Source of the DNA: Thiorhodococcus sp.
GTDB taxonomy: Bacteria > Pseudomonadota > Gammaproteobacteria > Chromatiales > Chromatiaceae
Reading direction: 5' to 3'
Length of the DNA: 64,000 nucleotides
Assembly (NCBI GenBank): GCA_029257385.1
Contig: JARIBS010000078.1
Location: forward strand, 1 to 64,000
Below are positions 56,054-64,000 of this stretch, in pieces. Numbering within the stretch: position 1 is the stretch's first letter; each line of letters begins with the position of its first letter. The position numbers and the translations under genes are program-made. The notes under the pieces are model-generated. The model was given only the letters and a program-made list of their open reading frames with translations. It made no database searches and had not been told where the DNA came from.

Positions 56054-58461
56054 CGGACAAGATCAACATCGAGATCGACGGCTGCCTCTGTGAAGCAGTG
56101 CCGGGAGAGATGCTCATCGCGGTCGCCGACCGAGAGGGCATCTCGATTCCCCGGTTCTGCTATCACAAGAAGCTGTCCATTGCGGCCAATTGCCGCATGT
56201 GTCTGGTCGAGGCCGAGCAGGGCGGTCGTCCCTTCCCCAAGCCCTTGCCGGCCTGCGCGACACCGGTCGGCGAGGGCATGAAGGTGTGGACCCGCTCGCC
56301 CAAGGCGCTTGATGCCCAGAAGGGCACCATGGAGTTTCTGCTCATCAATCACCCGCTCGACTGTCCGATCTGCGATCAGGGCGGGGAGTGCGAGCTGCAG
56401 GATGTGGCCATGGGCTACGGCGAAGACGTCTCGCGCTTCGTCGAGCGCAAGCGCGTGGTCAAGGACGAAGATCTGGGTCCGCTGATCGCGACCGACATGA
56501 CCCGCTGTATCCACTGCACCCGCTGTGTGCGCTTCGGCGCCGAGATCGCCGGGGTGCGGGAGCTGGGCGCGATCGGTCGCGGCGAGGACATGCGCATTGG
56601 GAATTTCCTCGCACAGAGCGTCACGCACGAACTCTCGGGCAACGTCATCGATCTCTGTCCGGTCGGGGCGCTGACCTCCAAACCCTACCGCTATACCGCG
56701 CGAGCCTGGGAGCTGACTGGGCGCGATGGGATCGCGCCTCACGATGGCATAGGCTCGAACATCCGTCTGCATGTGCGCGACAACCAAGTCATGCGCGTCC
56801 ACCCCCGTGACAACGAGGCGATCAACGAGACTTGGATCTCCGATCGCGACCGCTACAGCTATGCTGGTCTCTACAGTGATGAGCGCCTCACCGCGCCCAT
56901 GCTCAAGCGTGACGGTGTCTGGCGCGAGGTCGAATGGATCGAAGCATTGACCTATGCCGCCGAACGCTTAAAGACTGCTGATGCCTCCGATACGGGCTGG
57001 CTCATGGCCCCTAACGCGACACTCGAAGAGCTGTATCTCGCCGCGCGTATCGCACGGGACCTCGGCTGTGAGAATGTCGATCATCGGCTCCGGCAACAGG
57101 ATTTTCGCGGTGATGGGACCGACCCGCTGCTGCCGTGGCTGGGTGTGCCGATCGCCGAACTGGAGCTTCAGCGAGGCGTGTTGCTGATCGGCTCGGATAT
57201 CCGCCAAGAACAGCCGCTGCTTGCCCATCGCATTCGCCAAGCAGCCTTGTCCGGCGCCCAGGTCTTCTGTGTTAACCCGCTGACTCTGGAGCTGAACCAC
57301 CCGGCTCGGCAGTGCGTCGGAACGCCGGCGCGAATGCTGGCCGACCTGGCCGCGATTGCCAAGATCGTGGGCGCCAGCGGCTCCTCCGACATCAACGATC
57401 ACATCGGCATGAGTGAGCCGACCGAGGCGCATACGGCCGCAGCTGAGGCCCTGACCCAGAGCGGACAGCAAGGCACCGGTTTGGTCCTGCTCGGGGCCTT
57501 GGCCACTGCACATCCAGATTACAGTCTGCTGAAGGCGTTGGCGTATGCGATCGCCGATGCGGCCAGTTGCCGGGTGGGATATCTGCCCGCGTCGGCCAAC
57601 AGTGTCGGCGCTTATTTAGCCGGCGCTCATCCCCGACGACTGCCCGGTGCCAAACCGGTAGCGACTGAATCAGGGCTGGCGGCTGCTGAGATGCTGGCTG
57701 GCCAGCTCAAGACGCTGATCCTGTGGGGGCTGGAGCCGGATCTGGATGTGATGGACGCAGCGGGCGCGATGCAGACCCTGTCCAAGACGGACTCTGTCAT
57801 CGTCTGCTCGGCCTTTCGCAGTGCCGGCCTAGAGCGCGTGGCCGATGTGCTGTTGCCGATCGGCGCCTTCGCCGAGACCTCCGGCACGTTCGTCAACGCC
57901 GACGGAACCTGGCAGCGTTTCCAGGGCGCGGTAGCGCCACCTGGCGAGGCTCGACCTGGCTGGAAGGTGCTGCGCGTGCTCGGCAATCTGCTCGACCTCA
58001 AGGGTTTTGAGTATCGCGATGGCGCCGAGGTGCGCGACGAGCTGGCCGTGCTCTGTGCCGACACGCCGCTCGACAATAGTCCGCAAGCTGTCCAGGGGCT
58101 GGATGGCATAGCATCATCCGATACGGACCTGATACGCATCGGAACGATTCCAATCTACGCCGCCGATGCCTTGGTGCGCAGAGCGCCAGCGCTTCAGCAG
58201 ATGTGCCTGCCGGGTTCGGCCTTCGGCGTCTATCTGCACCCAGATCAGGCCGCGACCGAGGGATTGGCCTCGGGGGATCTGGTGCTGGTCCGCCAGGGCG
58301 AGGCGAGCGCCGAGGCCGGGGTGATCTTGGACGCACAAGTTCCCATGGGCTGTGCGAGGATTCCCGCCGGTGTGGCTGGAAGCGAAGGGCTTGGGCCTCT
58401 GATCGGTCCAGTTAGCCTTGAGCGGATGGCTGACCGCTCGATCGCCAGCGCGCAGCGATGA
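56050..58461 (+). CDS. nuoG: NADH-quinone oxidoreductase subunit G
   Basis: Ferredoxin-like N-terminus (CRMCLVEAE), [29 protein letters not shown]; molybdopterin-type fold. Confidence 0.96.
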   Translation: MTDKINIEIDGCLCEAVPGEMLIAVADREGISIPRFCYHKKLSIAANCRMCLVEAEQGGRPFPKPLPACATPVGEGMKVWTRSPKALDAQKGTMEFLLINHPLDCPICDQGGECELQDVAMGYGEDVSRFVERKRVVKDEDLGPLIATDMTRCIHCTRCVRFGAEIAGVRELGAIGRGEDMRIGNFLAQSVTHELSGNVIDLCPVGALTSKPYRYTARAWELTGRDGIAPHDGIGSNIRLHVRDNQVMRVHPRDNEAINETWISDRDRYSYAGLYSDERLTAPMLKRDGVWREVEWIEALTYAAERLKTADASDTGWLMAPNATLEELYLAARIARDLGCENVDHRLRQQDFRGDGTDPLLPWLGVPIAELELQRGVLLIGSDIRQEQPLLAHRIRQAALSGAQVFCVNPLTLELNHPARQCVGTPARMLADLAAIAKIVGASGSSDINDHIGMSEPTEAHTAAAEALTQSGQQGTGLVLLGALATAHPDYSLLKALAYAIADAASCRVGYLPASANSVGAYLAGAHPRRLPGAKPVATESGLAAAEMLAGQLKTLILWGLEPDLDVMDAAGAMQTLSKTDSVIVCSAFRSAGLERVADVLLPIGAFAETSGTFVNADGTWQRFQGAVAPPGEARPGWKVLRVLGNLLDLKGFEYRDGAEVRDELAVLCADTPLDNSPQAVQGLDGIASSDTDLIRIGTIPIYAADALVRRAPALQQMCLPGSAFGVYLHPDQAATEGLASGDLVLVRQGEASAEAGVILDAQVPMGCARIPAGVAGSEGLGPLIGPVSLERMADRSIASAQR

Positions 58462-58468
58462 GGCAGAA

Positions 58469-59503
58469 ATGATCGAACTTTGGAACGCACTCCCGCTGGT
58501 GATCCAGATCCTGTTCAAGATCACCGCAATCGTTTTGCCCTTGATGGGCTTGGTTGCCTATTACACCTATGCCGAGCGCAAGATAATCGGCTACATGCAG
58601 GTGCGCATCGGTCCCAACCGCGTCGGCTGGCGGGGCTGGCTTCAGCCCATCGCGGATGCGATCAAGCTGATGATGAAAGAGATCATCATCCCGACGAAGG
58701 CCGATAAAACGCTCTTTCTGCTGGCGCCCATGATCACCATTGCGCCCGCGATGGCCGTCTGGGCGGTCGTGCCCTTCGATGAGGGGCTGGTGCTGGCCGA
58801 CATCAACGCCGGACTCCTGTATATCCTGGCGCTGAGTTCTCTCGGGGTCTACGGTGTCATCATTGCCGGTTGGGCCTCCAACTCCAAATATGCCTTGCTG
58901 GGGGCGATGCGCTCAGCGGCCCAGCTGGTCGCTTATGAGATCGCCATGGGCTTTGCGCTGGTAGGGGTGCTGATTGCCGCCGGAAGCTTGAACCTGGGGG
59001 CCATCGTCAACGCGCAGCAGGGCAGCCTGTTGACCTGGTTCTGGCTGCCACTCCTGCCGCTGTTCGGGGTCTATCTGATCTCCGGCGTGGCGGAGACCAA
59101 TCGGGCGCCGTTTGACGTGGCAGAGGGCGAGTCAGAGATCGTGGCTGGTTTCCATGTAGAGTACTCGGGCATGGGCTTCGCGGTCTTCTTTCTTGCCGAG
59201 TATGCCAACATGATCCTCATCGCGACCTTGTCGGCGCTGCTGTTCATGGGGGGCTGGCTCTCGCCGCTTCCGCAGGCGTGGGTCGCGGGCATCTGGGTGC
59301 TCGATGACGGCTTCCATTGGCTGCTGCTCAAGACCTTTTTCTTTATGTTCGCCTTTCTCTGGTTGCGGGCGACCTTTCCGCGCTACCGTTACGATCAGAT
59401 CATGCGACTGGGCTGGAAAGTGTTCATTCCGATCACGATCGTCTGGATCCTGGTTGTGGCGCTCGCGGTAATCTACCGACTGCCGCCCTGGTGGTCTGCT
59501 TGA
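58469..59503 (+). CDS. nuoH: NADH-quinone oxidoreductase subunit H
   Basis: [34 protein letters not shown]...[28 protein letters not shown]. Confidence 0.97.
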   Translation: MIELWNALPLVIQILFKITAIVLPLMGLVAYYTYAERKIIGYMQVRIGPNRVGWRGWLQPIADAIKLMMKEIIIPTKADKTLFLLAPMITIAPAMAVWAVVPFDEGLVLADINAGLLYILALSSLGVYGVIIAGWASNSKYALLGAMRSAAQLVAYEIAMGFALVGVLIAAGSLNLGAIVNAQQGSLLTWFWLPLLPLFGVYLISGVAETNRAPFDVAEGESEIVAGFHVEYSGMGFAVFFLAEYANMILIATLSALLFMGGWLSPLPQAWVAGIWVLDDGFHWLLLKTFFFMFAFLWLRATFPRYRYDQIMRLGWKVFIPITIVWILVVALAVIYRLPPWWSA

Positions 59504-59517
59504 GCCGGAGAACAACG

Positions 59518-60009
59518 ATGCTGAATACTACGCGCGACTATCTCCATAGCCTGATGCTGGTGGAGCTGTTCAAAGGGCTGCGTCTGACCGGCGGTTATCT
59601 CTTCAAGCGTAAGTTCACTGTCCAGTACCCGGAGGAGAAGGCGCCGATCTCGCCACGCTTTCGTGGTCTGCATGCATTGCGCCGCTATCCAAACGGCGAG
59701 GAGCGTTGTATCGCCTGCAAGCTCTGCGAGGCGGTTTGTCCGGCGCTGGCCATCACGATCGAGGCCGCGCCGCGCGAAGATGGGTCGCGCCGTACCACCC
59801 GATACGATATCGATCTGTTCAAGTGCATCTACTGTGGTTTCTGCGAAGAGTCCTGTCCGGTCGACTCCATCGTCGAGACCGGAATCTATGAGTATCACTT
59901 CGAGAATCGCGGTGAGAACATCATGACCAAGGACAAGCTGCTCGCGATCGGGGATAAGTACGAGACCGAGATTGCCGCCGCCCGCGCGGCCGATGCGCCG
60001 TATCGCTAG
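59518..60009 (+). CDS. nuoI: NADH-quinone oxidoreductase subunit I
   Basis: Two 4Fe-4S motifs: [12 protein letters not shown] and [12 protein letters not shown]; start at ATG 59518. Confidence 0.96.
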   Translation: MLNTTRDYLHSLMLVELFKGLRLTGGYLFKRKFTVQYPEEKAPISPRFRGLHALRRYPNGEERCIACKLCEAVCPALAITIEAAPREDGSRRTTRYDIDLFKCIYCGFCEESCPVDSIVETGIYEYHFENRGENIMTKDKLLAIGDKYETEIAAARAADAPYR

Positions 60010-60038
60010 AGACGCTTGGTCGCTAATCGAGAAGAATC

Positions 60039-60692
60039 ATGGGCTTTGAGAAATTCCTCTTCTACGTCTTCGCGCTGATAACCCTATGGGCATCAGGGAT
60101 GGTCATTACTCGCAGGAATCCGGTGCATTCGGTGCTCTTCCTGGTGCTTGCCTTTGTCGCCAGCGCGGCGCTGTGGATTCTGTTGGAAGCTGAATTCCTC
60201 GGAATTGTGTTAGTGCTGGTCTATGTCGGCGCGGTGATGGTGCTCTTTGTGTTCGTCATCATGATGCTCGATGTCGACATTGCGACCATGCGCGCCGGCT
60301 TCATCCGCTATCTGCCGCTGGGGATTGTGATTGCCTCAGTCATGGCGGTCGAAATCTTCCTGGTTGTCGGTCCCGGAAACTTCGGACTCGCGGCTTTTCC
60401 GCCACCCGAGCCAGCCGCTGCGGGCGTGAGTAACGTCGAGAATCTCGGTCGGCTGCTCTATACCGTCTATGTCTATCCAGTCGAGATCGCTGCGGTGATT
60501 TTGCTGGTGGCCATCGTTGCGGCCATTCGTCTGACGCTGCGCCGGCGTCCTGATAGCAAGTATGTCAATCCAGCCCGCCAGGTCCGCGTCAAAAAGGGTC
60601 CAGATCGGGTCCGGCTGGTCAAGATGGCCACAGAGGATGTCGTCGCGGCTCCGGCTGGCGTCAACCATTCGGATGCGGGGGAGAACCCATGA
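60039..60692 (+). CDS. nuoJ: NADH-quinone oxidoreductase subunit J
   Basis: Hydrophobic; [51 protein letters not shown]. Confidence 0.95.
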   Translation: MGFEKFLFYVFALITLWASGMVITRRNPVHSVLFLVLAFVASAALWILLEAEFLGIVLVLVYVGAVMVLFVFVIMMLDVDIATMRAGFIRYLPLGIVIASVMAVEIFLVVGPGNFGLAAFPPPEPAAAGVSNVENLGRLLYTVYVYPVEIAAVILLVAIVAAIRLTLRRRPDSKYVNPARQVRVKKGPDRVRLVKMATEDVVAAPAGVNHSDAGENP

Positions 60693-60994
60693 TCGCGCTC
60701 TCGGATTATCTGATTCTGGGCGGTCTGCTCTTCTCCATCGCCGTCACCGGCATCTTTCTCAACCGCAAGAACATTATCCTGCTGTTGATGTGCATCGAGC
60801 TGATGCTGCTGGCGGTGAACATGAACTTCGTCGCCTTTTCGCATTTTCGCGGTGATATGACCGGGCAGGTCTTCGTCTTTTTCATTCTTACCGTCGCCGC
60901 CGCCGAGGCCGCCATCGGCTTGGCTATCCTGGTGGTGGTCTTCCGTAGCCGACGCAGTATCAATGTCGAGGATCTCGATACCCTCAAGGGTTGA
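60689..60994 (+). CDS. nuoK: NADH-quinone oxidoreductase subunit K
   Basis: [28 protein letters not shown]...[17 protein letters not shown]. Confidence 0.96.
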   Translation: MIALSDYLILGGLLFSIAVTGIFLNRKNIILLLMCIELMLLAVNMNFVAFSHFRGDMTGQVFVFFILTVAAAEAAIGLAILVVVFRSRRSINVEDLDTLKG

Positions 60995-61116
60995 GGTCTT
61001 GCGTCCTCGCCCTATTGGCGATTGCTTGCGCCAGCGGCATGGATTCTGGATGCCAAAGGTGAAAACCGGTCTCCGCAGGCGGCTGCGGTGAACATAGCCA
61101 AAGAGCCCACGAAGAG

Positions 61117-63123
61117 ATGGAAAACGTCTACCTGATCATTGTGCTCGCGCCGCTCCTCGGCGCCATCGTCGCCGGTTTTTTCGGTGGCAGGATCGGCCGT
61201 CATGGCGCGCATTCAGTGACCATCGCCGGGGTCACCGTCTCGACGGTGCTCTCGCTGTGGGTGCTGTCGCGCTTCATCTGGGGCGATCTGGCGGTCTTCA
61301 ACGGCGCCGTCTACACCTGGATGATCGTCGACGGGATGCACTTCGAGGTCGGCTTTCTGGTCGATAAGCTCACCGCGCTGATGATGGCTACGGTGACCTT
61401 CGTCTCGTTGATGGTGCACATCTACACCATCGGCTACATGGCCGACGACGAGCACAACTGGCCCCAGGGCGCGCTCATCGGCAAAAACAGCTATCAGCGC
61501 TTCTTCAGCTATATCTCGCTGTTTACCTTCTCCATGCTGATGCTGGTGATGTCGAACAACTTCATGCAGTTGTTCTTCGGCTGGGAGGCAGTCGGGCTGG
61601 TCTCCTATCTGCTGATTGGCTTCTGGTCGACCCGTGAGAGCGCCATCTTCGCCAACCTCAAGGCGTTTCTGGTCAACCGTGTGGGCGACTTCGGATTCAT
61701 TTTAGGCATTGCCGCGATCGGCATGTATTTCGGCTCAATGGACTATGCCGAGGTGTTTGCCATGGCGCCCGGACAGGCCGGCACTCAGGTCGCGGTCTTC
61801 GGCGGTGTCTCGCTGATGTCGCTGATCTGCATTCTGCTGTTCATCGGCGCCATGGGTAAATCGGCCCAGGTTCCGCTGCATGTCTGGCTGCCGGACTCGA
61901 TGGAAGGCCCGACCCCGATCTCGGCGCTGATCCATGCCGCGACCATGGTCACCGCGGGCGTGTTCATGGTGGCGCGCATGTCGCCGCTCTATGAGCTTTC
62001 GGAGACTGCGCTGAGCTTTGTGATGATCATCGGTGCGACCACCGCCTTCTTCATGGGGCTCGTCGGTTTGGTGCAGAACGACATCAAGCGTGTGGTCGCC
62101 TACTCGACCCTCTCGCAGCTCGGTTACATGGTGGCGGCGCTCGGCGCCTCGGCCTACGCGGCGGGTATCTTCCATCTCATGACCCATGCCTTCTTCAAGG
62201 CGCTACTGTTCCTGGCCGCAGGCTCGGTGATCATCGCCCTGCACCACAAGCAAGACATCCGCGAGATGGGCGGTCTGCGCAAATACATGCCCATCACTTG
62301 GGTTACTGCGCTGCTCGGTTCGCTTGCTCTGATCGGCTTCCCTGGCTTCTCGGGCTTCTTTTCCAAGGATGCCATCATTGAGGCCGTGGGTGCGTCCCAG
62401 ATCTTCGGCTCTGGTTACGCCACGCTCCTGCTCACGGTCGGCGTGCTGATCACGGCGCTCTACAGTTTTCGTATGTATTTCCTGGTCTTCCACGGCAAGG
62501 AGCGCATGGACGAGCACACCAAACGCCATCTGCATGAACCCTCCTGGGTGGTGACGGTTCCGCTGGTGCTGTTGGCGATCCCCTCGGTCTTTATCGGCTG
62601 GTACACCATTGAGCCGCTGTTGATCGGCGACTGGCTGGCCTCGGGCGACTGGAATCCAATCGTGGTGGCCCCGGCGCACGATACGCTCGCGCATCTGCGC
62701 GAGCATTGGAGCGGCCAGGCGGGCTTCATCCATCATGGATTGAGTGCGGCGCCGTTCTTTCTATCCATGCTTGGGCTGGTGATTGCCGCCGTCGTCTGGT
62801 GGCTGGTCCATGCCTGGAATCCGCGCATCGACGATCAGCTGCAGGCGCTCGGTGGTCCCGTAACGCGTATCCTCCAGGACAAGTACGGATTCGACGACTT
62901 TAATCAGCGGGTCTTCGCCGGCGGCATACGCAGTCTTGGCCGCACGCTCTGGATGACCGGTGATCGTCGGGTGATCGATGGCGCGCTCGTCAACGGCTCG
63001 GCGCGCTCGGTCGGGCGAATCGCCCAACGGGTGCGCCATCTGCAGACCGGCTATCTCTACCACTACGCTATCGCGATGATCGTTGGGCTGGTCGGCCTGA
63101 TGACGATTTTCGTGGCATTCTGA
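61117..63123 (+). CDS. nuoL: NADH-quinone oxidoreductase subunit L
   Basis: ND5-type antiporter-like subunit; GWEAVGLVSYLLIGFW...KSAQVPLHVWLPDSMEGPTPISALIHAATMVTAGVF. Confidence 0.96.
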   Translation: MENVYLIIVLAPLLGAIVAGFFGGRIGRHGAHSVTIAGVTVSTVLSLWVLSRFIWGDLAVFNGAVYTWMIVDGMHFEVGFLVDKLTALMMATVTFVSLMVHIYTIGYMADDEHNWPQGALIGKNSYQRFFSYISLFTFSMLMLVMSNNFMQLFFGWEAVGLVSYLLIGFWSTRESAIFANLKAFLVNRVGDFGFILGIAAIGMYFGSMDYAEVFAMAPGQAGTQVAVFGGVSLMSLICILLFIGAMGKSAQVPLHVWLPDSMEGPTPISALIHAATMVTAGVFMVARMSPLYELSETALSFVMIIGATTAFFMGLVGLVQNDIKRVVAYSTLSQLGYMVAALGASAYAAGIFHLMTHAFFKALLFLAAGSVIIALHHKQDIREMGGLRKYMPITWVTALLGSLALIGFPGFSGFFSKDAIIEAVGASQIFGSGYATLLLTVGVLITALYSFRMYFLVFHGKERMDEHTKRHLHEPSWVVTVPLVLLAIPSVFIGWYTIEPLLIGDWLASGDWNPIVVAPAHDTLAHLREHWSGQAGFIHHGLSAAPFFLSMLGLVIAAVVWWLVHAWNPRIDDQLQALGGPVTRILQDKYGFDDFNQRVFAGGIRSLGRTLWMTGDRRVIDGALVNGSARSVGRIAQRVRHLQTGYLYHYAIAMIVGLVGLMTIFVAF

Positions 63124-63145
63124 CGCCGAAGGGAGACGACCGAGC

Positions 63146-64000
63146 ATGAACGAGTTCCCCCTGCTGACGCTGATCATCTGGCTGCCGATCCTTGGCGGTC
63201 TGGTGGTGCTGGCGAGCGGCGACGAAGAGACGCCCGCCTCCAAGTGGATGGCGCTGGGAGTTGCGATCCTGACCTTTCTGGTGAGCCTCGGCCTCTGGAT
63301 CGGATTTGACGCGGATACGGCGCAGATGCAGTTCGTCGAACGCTCGCCCTGGATCCCGACCTTCGATGCCGAGTATTTTCTAGGCGTCGACGGCATCTCC
63401 ATGCCGCTGATCATCCTCACGACCTTCATCACCATCTTTGTCATCATCGCCGGCTGGGAGACCATCACCTACAAGCCGAGCCAGTACATGGCGGCCTTCC
63501 TGATTATGGAAGGGATCATGGTGGGCGTTTTCTCGGCCTTGGATGCCGTGCTTTTCTACGTCTTTTGGGAGTCGATGCTGATTCCGATGTTCATCATCAT
63601 CGGGGTCTGGGGCGGACCGAACCGGGTCTACGCGACCATCAAGTTCTTCCTCTACACTTTCTTTGGCTCGGTGTTCATGCTGATCGCTCTGATCTACATG
63701 TACTTCCAGTCGGGCAGCTTCAGCATCCTGGACTTTCACGCGCTCGAGTTGGGCATGACCGCCCAGATCCTGATCTTCATCGCCTTCCTGCTCGCCTTCG
63801 CGGTCAAGGTGCCGATGTTCCCGGTCCACACCTGGCTGCCGGACGCCCATGTTGAGGCGCCGACCGGCGGCTCGGTGATCCTGGCAGCCATTATGCTCAA
63901 GATCGGCGGCTACGGCTTCCTGCGCTTCTCGTTGCCGATCACGCCCGATGCCAGCGCCTCACTTGACTGGCTGATCATCGCTCTGTCGCTCATCGCCATC
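63146..64000 (+). CDS. nuoM: NADH-quinone oxidoreductase subunit M (truncated by window end)
   Basis: ND4-type: YFLGVDGISMPLIILTTF...AVKVPMFPVHTWLPDAHVEAPTGGSVILAAIMLKIGGYGFLRFSLP; no stop before 64000. Confidence 0.95.
   Translation, partial: MNEFPLLTLIIWLPILGGLVVLASGDEETPASKWMALGVAILTFLVSLGLWIGFDADTAQMQFVERSPWIPTFDAEYFLGVDGISMPLIILTTFITIFVIIAGWETITYKPSQYMAAFLIMEGIMVGVFSALDAVLFYVFWESMLIPMFIIIGVWGGPNRVYATIKFFLYTFFGSVFMLIALIYMYFQSGSFSILDFHALELGMTAQILIFIAFLLAFAVKVPMFPVHTWLPDAHVEAPTGGSVILAAIMLKIGGYGFLRFSLPITPDASASLDWLIIALSLIAI

Overview
The window looks like a chromosomal segment of a GC-rich gammaproteobacterium. A Chromatiales-like purple sulfur lineage is my inference from gene order and protein character, not a database result. 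Main contents: (i) the 3' end of an IS200/IS605-type TnpB gene with its right end at the left edge; (ii) assorted housekeeping genes (M14-type deacylase, GCS2-like ligase, MurU, SulP transporter, ExoIII, dicarboxylate symporter, a stand-alone MurE, MtaB, a Cache-HAMP sensor); (iii) RNase P RNA; (iv) an almost complete dcw cluster, mraZ-rsmH-ftsL-ftsI-murF-mraY-murD-ftsW-murG-murC-murB-ddl-ftsQ-ftsA-ftsZ-lpxC, with murE missing from its usual place; (v) dciA, an M23 peptidase, secA, argJ, mutT/thiE, yacG and zapD; (vi) an accessory stretch (about 39-49.5 kb) with a LOG-domain fusion, a Cys-rich secreted protein, a His/Pro-rich repeat protein, GNAT, ampD, nadC and a membrane protein/MoxR/VWA module; (vii) tpiA-secG-tRNA-Leu(GAG) and a nuoA-M complex I operon running off the right edge. 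Most of the window is conserved housekeeping DNA. The best leads are the TnpB/omegaRNA remnant, the displaced murE, two tiny ORFs precisely coupled inside the nuo and mur operons, hairpins in the ftsA-ftsZ leader, the output-less Cache-HAMP pair, the LOG fusion, and the MoxR/VWA triad. I found no clear, wholly new multi-gene system.
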